Part shown: piece after piece, positions 43,571-51,915 of the stretch
Position numbering within the stretch: the stretch's first letter is position 1
Layout of the letters: each line of letters begins with the position of its first letter
NCBI RefSeq assembly: GCF_900188145.1
Contig: NZ_FZOJ01000002.1
Coordinates: 62,001-126,000 of the forward strand
Length of the DNA stretch: 64,000 bases
Reading direction: 5' to 3'
Origin: Anaerovirgula multivorans
GTDB taxonomy: Bacteria; Bacillota; Clostridia; Peptostreptococcales; Natronincolaceae
Notes under the pieces: generated by a model
Databases searched by the model: none
Seen by the model: the letters and a program-made list of their open reading frames with translations, nothing else
Told to the model about the DNA's origin: nothing
Made by a program: the position numbers and the translations under genes

Positions 43571-43660
43571 GGTTTAAACTTAGCACTTTCTACTTCAAAG
43601 TACTACATGAAAAAACTACAAGAATTAGGTATGTCGGTTCCCTTAGTAATGATGATTAAA

Positions 43661-43697
43661 AGAGCCTGTTTACCATATCAGTAAACAGGCTCTTTTC
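43661..43697. terminator. terminator of the TRAP transporter operon
   Basis: AGAGCCTGTTTAC (43661-43673) and GTAAACAGGCTCT (43681-43693), a perfect 13-bp stem. TTTCTAT follows on the plus strand and TTTTAATC on the minus strand, so it is bidirectional. Confidence 0.9.
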
Positions 43698-43757
43698 TAT
43701 ATAAAGGGGAGGGGTCTTACTATTTTAGTGAATACTCTTTTGATTTTGTTTATATTC

Positions 43758-45056
43758 CTATTGTCCCATGATTAAGTTTGGTATAAACAATGTTAGCTGT
43801 GGAACAAAGGTTAATAGCAGAAGCATGATAAACATGACAGCATAGAAGGGCATCAATGATTTTAGCACATCTTCAATTTTACATCCTGCGATAGAACAGC
43901 CCACAAACAGTGTAGACCCTACTGGTGGTGTAATTAAGCCAATACCTAGGTTTAGCATCATTACAATACCAAACTGAACAGGATCCATGCCTACACTTGT
44001 TACCACTGGTAGTAAAATCGGCGTTGTAATCAGAATCAATGGAGCCATATCCATAATCATGCCTAGTGCTAACAAAATCATATTTACAATAATGAGGATT
44101 ACATATTTATTACTAGATATCGATATTAGGGTTTCCGTTACTAGTGCTGGAATTTTCAGGTATGCCATCATATAACCAAAGGCACTGGAGGTTGCAATAA
44201 CCGCTAGAACCATAGCCAATGTTTTTAATGAGGTTCTTAGAATTTTTCCCATTCTCTTTATAGGAATATCCCTATAGACAAAAAAGGTGATAAAAAATGC
44301 GTACACTGCTGCTATAGCTGCGGATTCAGTGGCAGTAAAGATCCCAGTCGTAACGCCTCCGATAACAATAACAGCGGTAAATAGACCAAGAATACTCTCT
44401 AATGAAATTTTCAACCCATCTTTAAAGGAAAATCGCTCTCCCTTTGGATAGTTTCTTTTAACAGCTACAGCATAGCTTAAAACCATTAATGCTAAACCTA
44501 GTAGCACCCCTGGAAGAAACCCGCCTAAAAACAATCTACCCACCGATAATCCTCCAGCTGCTAAAGAATAGATAATAACATTATGACTAGGTGGTATAAT
44601 TACCCCTTGTGTAGAAGAGGTGATGGTTACATTGACAGAGAAGTCTTTATCATATCCTTGTTTCTCCATCATAGGAATCATGATAGCTCCAATAGATGAG
44701 GTGTCAGCAACGGATGATCCAGATATCCCGCCAAAAAACATGCTAGCCAAGACATTTACCATAGCTAAACCGCCACGAAGTCTACCGATAATTACATTAG
44801 AAAATTTAATTAATCTCTCTGATATTCCTCCTTCTCCCATGATTTCTCCAGCAATAATGAAGAATGGAATAGCTATTAATGAAAAGGAATTCAATCCCTT
44901 TACCATCTGCTGCCCAATTACCATAGGTGGTATTCCTAGATATAATGCTGTAACCATAGTTGATAATCCCAAGGAGAAAGCAATAGGAACCTTTATGATT
45001 AATAAAATTAAAAATGATACTAATAATAACGTTATTGCTGGTGCATTAATAATCAT
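43758..45056 (-). CDS. TRAP transporter large permease (DctM type)
   Basis: 432 residues, about 12 membrane helices. Family features: PFFIIAGEIMGEGGISERLI, FFGGISGSSVADTSSIGAIM and NLGIGLITPPVGSTLFVGCS. It moves an organic acid with Na+ together with DctQ and DctP. Given the uxa/kdg genes nearby, a hexuronate is the likely substrate. Overlaps the DctQ gene by 4 bp. Confidence 0.93.
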   Translation of the reverse strand: MIINAPAITLLLVSFLILLIIKVPIAFSLGLSTMVTALYLGIPPMVIGQQMVKGLNSFSLIAIPFFIIAGEIMGEGGISERLIKFSNVIIGRLRGGLAMVNVLASMFFGGISGSSVADTSSIGAIMIPMMEKQGYDKDFSVNVTITSSTQGVIIPPSHNVIIYSLAAGGLSVGRLFLGGFLPGVLLGLALMVLSYAVAVKRNYPKGERFSFKDGLKISLESILGLFTAVIVIGGVTTGIFTATESAAIAAVYAFFITFFVYRDIPIKRMGKILRTSLKTLAMVLAVIATSSAFGYMMAYLKIPALVTETLISISSNKYVILIIVNMILLALGMIMDMAPLILITTPILLPVVTSVGMDPVQFGIVMMLNLGIGLITPPVGSTLFVGCSIAGCKIEDVLKSLMPFYAVMFIMLLLLTFVPQLTLFIPNLIMGQ

Positions 45057-45568
45057 AGTTCCACCCCCTCTTTAGAAGTTAATTCATTATTTTCTTCAGT
45101 AGTTTCTTCAATACCAAATATTTGTGCTAGCGAATAACAGATAATCATCACGCCACAAACAGGTACCATTAAATAACTGGTAGAAGCTGGCCATTGGGTA
45201 GCTGGCAAGGTTGAACCTCCTGTAGCCTTAACCAATTTTGCTCCATACACAGCACAAAATAGTCCAAATCCACAAACCAGCACTTGATCCAGCTTAATAA
45301 TAATTTTTTGCAATGACGGTGGCAATAAGCTTACAAAGTATTCTATACTAAGATGAATTCCCTTCCTAACGCCAAGAGCGATACCTATAAATCCAAACCA
45401 TATCATGAGAATAAGAGAAACCTCTTCAGCCCATCGAGGAGAGGTATTTAAGATTTGTCGAGAAAACACCTGATAGGATACAATTAAAGTCATAGCCACC
45501 AAAAAAATCATGCCTATATATTCTAGTAAGTTACTAGTTAAGTTCAATATCTTTTTGATAGCCTTCAT
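45053..45568 (-). CDS. TRAP transporter small permease (DctQ type)
   Basis: 171 residues, four membrane helices. The DctQ pattern is MTLIVSYQVFSRQILNTSPR WAEEVSLILMIWFGFIGIAL and LGVRKGIHLSIEYF. Partner of the DctM protein; translation is coupled to it (ATGA-type overlap). Confidence 0.93.
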   Translation of the reverse strand: MKAIKKILNLTSNLLEYIGMIFLVAMTLIVSYQVFSRQILNTSPRWAEEVSLILMIWFGFIGIALGVRKGIHLSIEYFVSLLPPSLQKIIIKLDQVLVCGFGLFCAVYGAKLVKATGGSTLPATQWPASTSYLMVPVCGVMIICYSLAQIFGIEETTEENNELTSKEGVEL

Positions 45569-45587
45569 CCTTCTTCATCTCCTTTTT

Positions 45588-45628
45588 AAAGGGTGAAGAA
45601 CAGGCTTTTCCTTTATTCTTCACCCTTT
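45588..45628 (-). promoter_or_regulatory. intercistronic hairpin between dctP- and dctQ-like genes
   Basis: AAAGGGTGAAGAA (45588-45600) and TTCTTCACCCTTT (45616-45628), a perfect 13-bp stem without a T-tract. In TRAP operons such a hairpin typically keeps the binding protein in excess of the membrane subunits. Confidence 0.65.
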
Positions 45629-45671
45629 AACTTCATATTCTAATATTATCCTTCGATGTATTAAGTCTTAC

Positions 45672-46715
45672 TTATTTTGTGTTAATAATTCTTTCGATTA
45701 AATCTTCATATCCTGCACCAAATTCCGCATACATAGATTGTACTGCATCTTGGAACTCTTGATTGCTTTCTAATCTTGTAATAACAGCTCCTTTAGCAAC
45801 AACTGCTTCTTCCGCTGCTGCTTCTTCCTTAGCCCACTCTACTCTTTGGAATAAAGATGCTTCTTTAGCAGCTTCTTTGATAGCTTCTTGATCTTCAGCA
45901 GATAATTTATCAAAGGTCATTTTGCTTACTAAAATCACTTCAGGTGCTCTTGTATGCTCATCAACTGTATAGTACTTAGCAACTTCGTAATGACTTGTTG
46001 AGAAATAACTTGGCCAGTTGTTTTCTGCCCCATCGATTACACCAGTTTGTAATGCACTATACACATCTCCAAAAGCCATTGGAGTAGGTACTGCTCCTAA
46101 TGATGTTACTAAATCCATCATTAGCTTACTTTCTTGTACTCTGATCTTCATACCTTTTAGATCCTCTACAGACTTGACTTCTTTCTTGGTGTTATAGAAA
46201 TTTCTAGCTCCGCCATCAAACCAAGTTAAACCCAGAAGATTATTTTCTTCTAATGATTCAAGAAAATCATCTCCAATTTCTCCATCTAACACGTTAAACA
46301 TATGATCTACATCTCTGTATAGGTATGGTAACATCAATATACCTAATTCTTTATTAAACTCACTTAGTGGTGAAATACTTGTACGAACAAAATCAATAGC
46401 TCCAAACTGTGCCTGCTCGATTGTAGCTTTTTCGTCTCCTAATACTGCTCCAGGATATACTTCAACTTTAACTCTACCTTCTGTCTTTTCTTCTACTAAT
46501 CTAGCAAATTCTCTATCAGCTTCTACTGTTACGTAACCATCATTGTGGGTATCAGCTAATCTTAGTACGATTGTTTCTCCATTACTTCCATCGTCGCTTC
46601 CAGCATTGGTCTCTGGTGTCTCAGCAGGTGCTGGACTGTTAGATGAACATCCTGCTAACAAACCTATTACTAACACTGTACACATAAGAAGTATCATTGA
46701 TTTTTTCATTTTCAT
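45672..46715 (-). CDS. TRAP transporter substrate-binding lipoprotein (DctP type)
   Basis: 347 residues. Lipoprotein signal with lipobox LLAGC (LMCTVLVIGLLAGCSSNS, Cys about residue 23). The mature part has DctP features: LRLADTHNDGYVTVEADREF, YNTKKEVKSVEDLKGMKIRV, FGDVYSALQTGVIDGAENNW and EVILVSKMTFDKL. The conserved Arg in KIRV would bind the substrate carboxylate. Probably binds galacturonate or glucuronate. First gene of the operon. Confidence 0.93.
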   Translation of the reverse strand: MKMKKSMILLMCTVLVIGLLAGCSSNSPAPAETPETNAGSDDGSNGETIVLRLADTHNDGYVTVEADREFARLVEEKTEGRVKVEVYPGAVLGDEKATIEQAQFGAIDFVRTSISPLSEFNKELGILMLPYLYRDVDHMFNVLDGEIGDDFLESLEENNLLGLTWFDGGARNFYNTKKEVKSVEDLKGMKIRVQESKLMMDLVTSLGAVPTPMAFGDVYSALQTGVIDGAENNWPSYFSTSHYEVAKYYTVDEHTRAPEVILVSKMTFDKLSAEDQEAIKEAAKEASLFQRVEWAKEEAAAEEAVVAKGAVITRLESNQEFQDAVQSMYAEFGAGYEDLIERIINTK

Positions 46716-46776
46716 TCTTTTCTTCCCCCTTAATACTTTTATAATTATATTTTTCTCATCTAAAGTGTACTATTTC

Positions 46777-46790
46777 GGAAAACGTTTTTC
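46777..46790. promoter_or_regulatory. cre-like site upstream of the TRAP operon
   Basis: GGAAAACGTTTTTC resembles the CcpA cre consensus (TGNAARCGNWWNCA), with a good centre AAACGTTTT and mismatched ends. It lies about 60 bp upstream of the binding-protein ATG. Confidence 0.4.
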
Positions 46791-46880
46791 TATGGACTAA
46801 ATTGTCTTTACCTTACATTTATTGTCCTAGACATCATTTTCCCGTGAATTTTTTAAAAAGCCAACAAAATCCAGACTGTT

Positions 46881-46986
46881 CAAAAGCCTCTAGATTCGAG
46901 GCACGAGAAAACCCAGCAACCGCAGTGTATAAAGGAATACGTAAGGGTGCTGGGTTTTGGAGCAACGAAGAATATGAGAGCTTTTG
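46881..46986. other. structured palindromic element after the response regulator gene
   Basis: Outer arms CAAAAGC (46881-46887) and GCTTTTG (46980-46986) enclose a small hairpin CCTC tagattc GAGG. A longer stem AAAACCCAGCA (46908-46918) / TGCTGGGTTTT (46948-46958) follows, giving a three-way junction. It starts 4 bp beyond the regulator stop and may serve as its terminator. Confidence 0.6.
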
Positions 46987-46989
46987 AAA

Positions 46990-48549
46990 TCACAATTTTG
47001 CATACTCAGTTGCTGGTATTCCTACATATTTTTTAAATGCTCTACTAAAATAGTTAGGGTCCTCATACCCAACCTCCAATGCTGTCTCTTTGATGGATTT
47101 TCTTTCTTCCCGTAATAACTGTTTTGCTTTCTCCATCCTTGTTTTTATCAAATAATCTTTAAAGTTCTCTCCTTCAATCTTTTTAAAAAGTCTACTTAAA
47201 TAGTATGAGCTTAACTCAATATAGTCGGCAACATCATTCAAAGAAATATCTTTCATATAGTTTTCTCGGACATATTTTTTTACTGATTCTATTGCTCTTG
47301 TGTTGCTATCTGTTTTGTATTGTGAAATAGCAAAAACTACTTCTTTTAACAAATTCTTTATATATTCCTTAATTTCTGTTGTTTCCTTTAGTTCCTGTAT
47401 TTCTCTCTCCATTTTCTGTATTTCTAAAGAAACTAATGCTTTTCCAAAAAAATGGATGATGTTTCGATTAATAATTAAACAAAATTGTTGTATATATTTT
47501 TCAATAGATAAATTTTTATTGTTTGTGGTATTGGTTGTTACATAATCTAATATATTTTCAAATTCATTAACGGCACCTATCAGATCTTCATTTAAAAGTT
47601 TTTCAAAAATAATCATTTCCTTTTCATATACAATATTGAGAAGATCTTTATCAACAAGTTCATTCTTATCATGATCCACTTCCTCCATTTGTTTTTCCAT
47701 CGTGGACTTTGCTTCCCTATAGGAGTTGTACAGCTTAGAGGTATCTTCATGACTGCTGCCAATACCAAAGTATAGCTGAAACTGGAATTTTTCTTCTACC
47801 TGGTATCGAATCTCCTTAATAGAGGCTATAAGATTTTTGTTATTAATCAGTTCTTGAAGATGATTATGAAAGAGTAAAAATACCATGTTTTTTAAATACA
47901 AACTTCCTAAAGTTTCCCTGCTTACAAATTTTAATTTATTTTTTATTACCTTTAATATTTCCTCATAGTCTTCGTCTTCTTCACTGCCACGAAAAATAAT
48001 ACAAATAAAATGATTACTTTTAACATTGAAAATGTTTTTATACTCTTCTAATTGATTTGCTGATAAATCTTCCCCTAGAATCAGTTTTAATATCATTTCC
48101 TTTTCTAGCAATGGCATTAATTGATTAATTTGTTTTCTCAGGCTTCTTTCTTTTTCTACATTTTCCTTTTTGACATTAACTTTTTCTATAATCTTATCCA
48201 TCGCGCCGCAAAACTCTTCATCCGACACAGGTTTAAGCAAATAATCGTTAATTCCTATATGAATAGCTTTTTTTGCATATTCAAAATCATCGTAGGCTGT
48301 TAGAATAAGGATTTCTGTATTAGGTAATCGTGTTTTGATTAAATGAGAAGCTTCCAAGCCAGTAATCCCAGGGATTCTTATATCAGCCATAACAATATCT
48401 GGCCGTAAGTTTAAAGCCTTTTCTATTGCTTGGTTCCCATTGGAGGCCTCTCCACAGACTTGAATCTTATCCTTATAATATTTATTTATAAGGAATTTTA
48501 AAGCTTTTCTCTCAATCATCTCATCTTCAATAATCATCAACTGTAGCAT
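46990..48549 (-). CDS. YesN-type response regulator (receiver + AraC HTH)
   Basis: About 519 residues from the ATG at 48549, better spaced from AAAGGATGG than the ATG at 48561. Receiver domain with IIEDE, phospho-acceptor Asp in DIVMADIRIPG and LLKPV. A long linker follows, and a C-terminal AraC HTH (DVADYIELSSYYLSRLFKKI, AKQLLREERKSIKETALEVG YEDPNYFSRAFKKYVGIP). With the kinase upstream (23-bp overlap) it probably activates the adjacent TRAP operon on sensing an extracellular sugar acid. Confidence 0.92.
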   Translation of the reverse strand: MLQLMIIEDEMIERKALKFLINKYYKDKIQVCGEASNGNQAIEKALNLRPDIVMADIRIPGITGLEASHLIKTRLPNTEILILTAYDDFEYAKKAIHIGINDYLLKPVSDEEFCGAMDKIIEKVNVKKENVEKERSLRKQINQLMPLLEKEMILKLILGEDLSANQLEEYKNIFNVKSNHFICIIFRGSEEDEDYEEILKVIKNKLKFVSRETLGSLYLKNMVFLLFHNHLQELINNKNLIASIKEIRYQVEEKFQFQLYFGIGSSHEDTSKLYNSYREAKSTMEKQMEEVDHDKNELVDKDLLNIVYEKEMIIFEKLLNEDLIGAVNEFENILDYVTTNTTNNKNLSIEKYIQQFCLIINRNIIHFFGKALVSLEIQKMEREIQELKETTEIKEYIKNLLKEVVFAISQYKTDSNTRAIESVKKYVRENYMKDISLNDVADYIELSSYYLSRLFKKIEGENFKDYLIKTRMEKAKQLLREERKSIKETALEVGYEDPNYFSRAFKKYVGIPATEYAKL

Positions 48550-50035
48550 AGGACTCACCATCCTTTAAAGGAATAAAAATATCTATGATTGTTCCTTGTC
48601 CAACTTTACTATCAACGAAAATTAAGTTTTCAACGCCAAAATGCAGCTCTAATCGCTTTTTTACATTGCCTAGCCCTAATCCCGTAGTATGTCCTTTTTT
48701 CTTTTCATTACTGTTTTCCTCAAAAATTCGTTGTAGTTTCTCCTGAGAAATACCTTTTCCATTATCCTTAATCTTTATTTTGACATGCCCTTCTCTTCTC
48801 GTAATAAATATCTCTATTTTTCCTTCTTCTTGATCCTGCAATCCATGAATAATTGCATTCTCTACAATAGGCTGTAGTGTCATAGGAGGTATAGCAATAT
48901 CATCTATATTTTCCCCTATATTGAATTCAAAGGTTATTTGATCTTGAAATCTAGTTTCTTGTATAAAAGCATACGCTTTTAAAGTACTAATTTCTTCTTC
49001 TAATTTTACTAGTTTCTTTTTATAGCTTAAATTATACCTTAATATTTTTGCTGTAGCCTGTATTAATTTCACTGTATTATTGGCCTCTTCAAACATAGCA
49101 GTTCTAGAAATTATATTCAATGTGTTAAATAGAAAATGAGGATCCATCTGAGTTTGCAATGCCATTAGCTGCGATTCTCTAAGAAGCTTATCCTTTTCCA
49201 AATTAATCAATTTTTCTTTATTTAGATTGATTTCTACCTCACTTTTAAAGCTAAGCTCTTCTATAAAATATCTTATATTATCCTTCATGTGATTAAAGGC
49301 GTGGGCCATCATGTTAAATTCTTTGTATTTGTTTTCCTTTACATCCTCTACTTGCCAATTTCCCTTTGCCAGTTGTTCAGCAGATGCTGCAAGTTTAGTG
49401 ATTCTTTCCATGATATCATTTGAGAGTAAGACAGCAAAGCCAAAACTAACAAAGCTAAAAAATAAAATGGTAACAGCAATACTTCTTTCTATTTCTTTAT
49501 ATCTTTGTAGAATAGTGGAATAATCTTCTTTACTATAGTCTAGATAAGAGGTAATCAACATCTGAGCATGATTGTTCATATACCCTGACAAGGTTCTAAG
49601 TTCGTTGAGCTTACGATAGCTGTAAATATTCAAACCACCTTCAACTAGAATCTCCCCGGTTAATTGTTGCTGATACTCAAACATATTTTCCAAGTTCCTC
49701 AAAAAAACACCACTATCTTTATCTTTTCTCACTTCATCTTTTATAGTTTTTAATATCGCTTCAATATATTTTTCAGAATCTCTATAATTATTAATGTGCT
49801 CTATTTCTCTGTTTCTTATATATTGATCGAAGGAATTCATGCTTTTGTTTATCTCTATGGCTAATTGACTTAATTCTATATTGGTTTTCATAGACCTATC
49901 ATATTCTTTAGTTATGGTATTTTTCATAGAAAAAGATATCATAAAGGATATCATCATGATTAAGTTAATTAATAAAAATATGCTGATAATCCTTGTCTTA
50001 ATTGACTTTTTATCCTTAATGCCAAATAACCTCAT
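48527..50035 (-). CDS. YesM-type sensor histidine kinase
   Basis: 502 residues. Membrane helices at about residues 14-35 (IISIFLLINLIMMISFMISF) and 190-210 (SIAVTILFFSFVSFGFAVLL) flank an extracellular sensor. HAMP comes next, then the His_kinase domain with LMALQTQMDPHFLFNTLNII (phospho-His). N-box PIVENAIIHGLQ and G-box DNGKGIS follow. LytS/YesM class kinases pair with AraC-type regulators, as here. Confidence 0.92.
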   Translation of the reverse strand: MRLFGIKDKKSIKTRIISIFLLINLIMMISFMISFSMKNTITKEYDRSMKTNIELSQLAIEINKSMNSFDQYIRNREIEHINNYRDSEKYIEAILKTIKDEVRKDKDSGVFLRNLENMFEYQQQLTGEILVEGGLNIYSYRKLNELRTLSGYMNNHAQMLITSYLDYSKEDYSTILQRYKEIERSIAVTILFFSFVSFGFAVLLSNDIMERITKLAASAEQLAKGNWQVEDVKENKYKEFNMMAHAFNHMKDNIRYFIEELSFKSEVEINLNKEKLINLEKDKLLRESQLMALQTQMDPHFLFNTLNIISRTAMFEEANNTVKLIQATAKILRYNLSYKKKLVKLEEEISTLKAYAFIQETRFQDQITFEFNIGENIDDIAIPPMTLQPIVENAIIHGLQDQEEGKIEIFITRREGHVKIKIKDNGKGISQEKLQRIFEENSNEKKKGHTTGLGLGNVKKRLELHFGVENLIFVDSKVGQGTIIDIFIPLKDGESYATVDDY

Positions 50036-50240
50036 GGTCTATCCTCACATTCTATTTAGTATATATTCAAGTATATATCAAGTATATATACTGATACATG
50101 TTAATTATACTACATTTTCGCCTCCTCGTCATTCATCTCTGTAGTTTCCTTATTTAGACAAATGTAGAGCTTTACAGGAGAATCTCCACCTTGTTTAAGA
50201 TGACGGAGAGTGGGTGTTGGAATAGTTTTTCAATTCCTAT

Positions 50241-50275
50241 AGAACAAAAAATCCTGCCCCTAAGGACAAGATTTT
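50241..50275 (-). terminator. terminator of the uxa operon
   Basis: Minus strand AAAATCTTGTCC TTAG GGGCAGGATTTT (12-bp stem with G-U pairs) followed by TTG; the tract of T lies at the end of the arm. It lies 19 bp after the uxaC stop. Confidence 0.85.
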
Positions 50276-50294
50276 AAGATTTATATTCTATTTA

Positions 50295-51707
50295 TTAGTT
50301 TTCTAGTTGAATATCAAAGTAGTTCACTGCATTACGATAACAAATATTTTCTATAATTGAACCTAGAAAATCTAAGTCATAAGGAAATTCACCAGCTTCT
50401 ACCCATTGTCCTATTAGATTACATAGTATTCTTCTAAAATACTCATGCCTTGGATAAGATAAGAAACTTCTTGAATCCGTAAGCATGCCTACAAATCTGG
50501 CTAGCAATCCAAGGTTTGCTAAAGCATTCATTTGACTAATCATACCTTCTTTTTGATCATTAAACCACCAACCAGAGCCAAACTGAATTTTTCCAGGAAT
50601 TCCTCCTCCTTGGAAATTGCCAATCATAGTTCCTAAGATATAATTGTCATTAGGGTTTAAACAGTATAGTATTGTTTTAGGCAAATTGTCTTCTTTATCT
50701 AGACCGTCTAAAAACCTAGACAAAGGAATAGCAACTGTTTCGTCATTGATAGAATCAAAGCCCGTATCTGGTCCTAAGATTTTATACATTTTAGTGCTAT
50801 TGTTTCTTAATGCTCCAATATGAAGCTGCATCACCCATCCATATTTACTATATTTTTTAGCTAAATGTTTCAAAGTATAGGTTTTAAATTTATATAATTC
50901 CTCTGATGCCAAAGACTCTTTTGCTAATAACTTTTTAAATACAGCTTCGACTTCCTCTAGCTTTGCCTCAGCATAGAATACCTTATCCAATGCATGATCC
51001 GATAACCTACATCCAACATTGTGGAAATAGTCAATTCTACTATCTAAAGCTCTTAGATAGGTATTATAATCGACTATGTCCATATTTGTTATAGAAACTA
51101 GACCTTCAAACCATTTTAAAAATTCTTCCCTTTCGACATTGATTGCTTTATCAGGTCTGAAGGTGGGAAGCACTTTTACATCAAAGCCCTTATCTTCTTT
51201 TAGCTGAATATGATGTTCTAAATTATCAAGAGGATCATCAGTTGTGCATACAACCTTCACATTGGATCTTTTTATTAATTCCTTTGCAGTAAAGTCCTCT
51301 TGATTTAGTAGTTCATTACATCTATTCCATATATCTTCAGCGGTGACCTCATTTAAAGTATCATAGATACCAAAATATCTTTGAAGCTCTAAATGGGTCC
51401 AATGATATAACGGATTTCCAACACATTGAGAAAGCGTTTTAGCCCAAGCCGTAAATTTTTCATAATCGCTGGCATCCCCAGTTATATATTTTTCTTCAAT
51501 CCCATTACTTCTCATTGCTCTCCACTTATAATGATCTCCACCTAACCAGACTTCGGTAATATTTCTATAACGCTTATTGTTTCTAATTTCCTCAGGATTT
51601 AGATGGCAGTGATAATCATAGATCGGCATGTTCTTAGCATAATTGTGGTACAATTCTACCGCTACTTTGTTATTTAACAAAAAATTCTCATCCATAAACT
51701 TTTTCAT
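50295..51707 (-). CDS. uxaC: glucuronate/galacturonate isomerase
   Basis: 470 residues of the amidohydrolase superfamily UxaC family: PIYDYHCHLNPEEI near the N-terminus (metal HxH), VWLGGDHYKWRAMRSNGI, CTTDDPLDNLEHH, VMQLHIGALRNNSTKMYKIL and GMLTDSRSFLSYPRHEYFRR. It isomerises D-galacturonate to D-tagaturonate and D-glucuronate to D-fructuronate. Last gene of uxaB-A-C, but separated from uxaA by 208 bp holding a palindrome and repeat copy B. Confidence 0.95.
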   Translation of the reverse strand: MKKFMDENFLLNNKVAVELYHNYAKNMPIYDYHCHLNPEEIRNNKRYRNITEVWLGGDHYKWRAMRSNGIEEKYITGDASDYEKFTAWAKTLSQCVGNPLYHWTHLELQRYFGIYDTLNEVTAEDIWNRCNELLNQEDFTAKELIKRSNVKVVCTTDDPLDNLEHHIQLKEDKGFDVKVLPTFRPDKAINVEREEFLKWFEGLVSITNMDIVDYNTYLRALDSRIDYFHNVGCRLSDHALDKVFYAEAKLEEVEAVFKKLLAKESLASEELYKFKTYTLKHLAKKYSKYGWVMQLHIGALRNNSTKMYKILGPDTGFDSINDETVAIPLSRFLDGLDKEDNLPKTILYCLNPNDNYILGTMIGNFQGGGIPGKIQFGSGWWFNDQKEGMISQMNALANLGLLARFVGMLTDSRSFLSYPRHEYFRRILCNLIGQWVEAGEFPYDLDFLGSIIENICYRNAVNYFDIQLEN

Positions 51708-51782
51708 TTTTTCATCACCTATTGGTTTATTTTTTCAATACTGACAAAACCGTAGCTCCTATATACATTTTAATTGTAAAAA

Positions 51783-51804
51783 TGTATATCTATATGGATA
51801 TACA
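51783..51804. promoter_or_regulatory. short palindrome upstream of uxaC
   Basis: TGTATATC tatatg GATATACA, 8-bp arms. It lies about 76 bp upstream of the uxaC start in the uxaA-uxaC gap and could be an operator or part of a second promoter. Confidence 0.45.
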
Positions 51805-51810
51805 CCCCTG

Positions 51811-51897
51811 AATTTTAATATACTAAGGGCTACATTTGCAGTCCTTGGTTGCGTCTTTCAACCAAGGACGAAACCGTAGACCGTGTATATTAAAATT
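51811..51897. repeat. palindromic intergenic element, copy B
   Basis: 87 bp with perfect 13-bp terminal inverted repeats AATTTTAATATAC / GTATATTAAAATT. An internal perfect 11-bp hairpin is formed by GTCCTTGGTTG (51841-51851) and CAACCAAGGAC (51859-51869). Conserved single-stranded blocks flank it (TAAGGGCTACATTTGCA and GAAACCG). Copy A is at 43496. Confidence 0.88.
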
Positions 51898-51915
51898 TGA
51901 GCATACAATACATTT

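Noticed and set aside
43561..43660. short frame starting MKKLQELGMSVPLVM near the TRAP terminator
   Set aside because: It runs into the terminator stem and has no RBS; may be a decayed fragment but cannot be assigned.
46802..46987. 61-codon plus-strand ORF
   Set aside because: Most of it reads through the palindromic element at 46881-46986, so it is more likely a by-product of the repeat than a protein.
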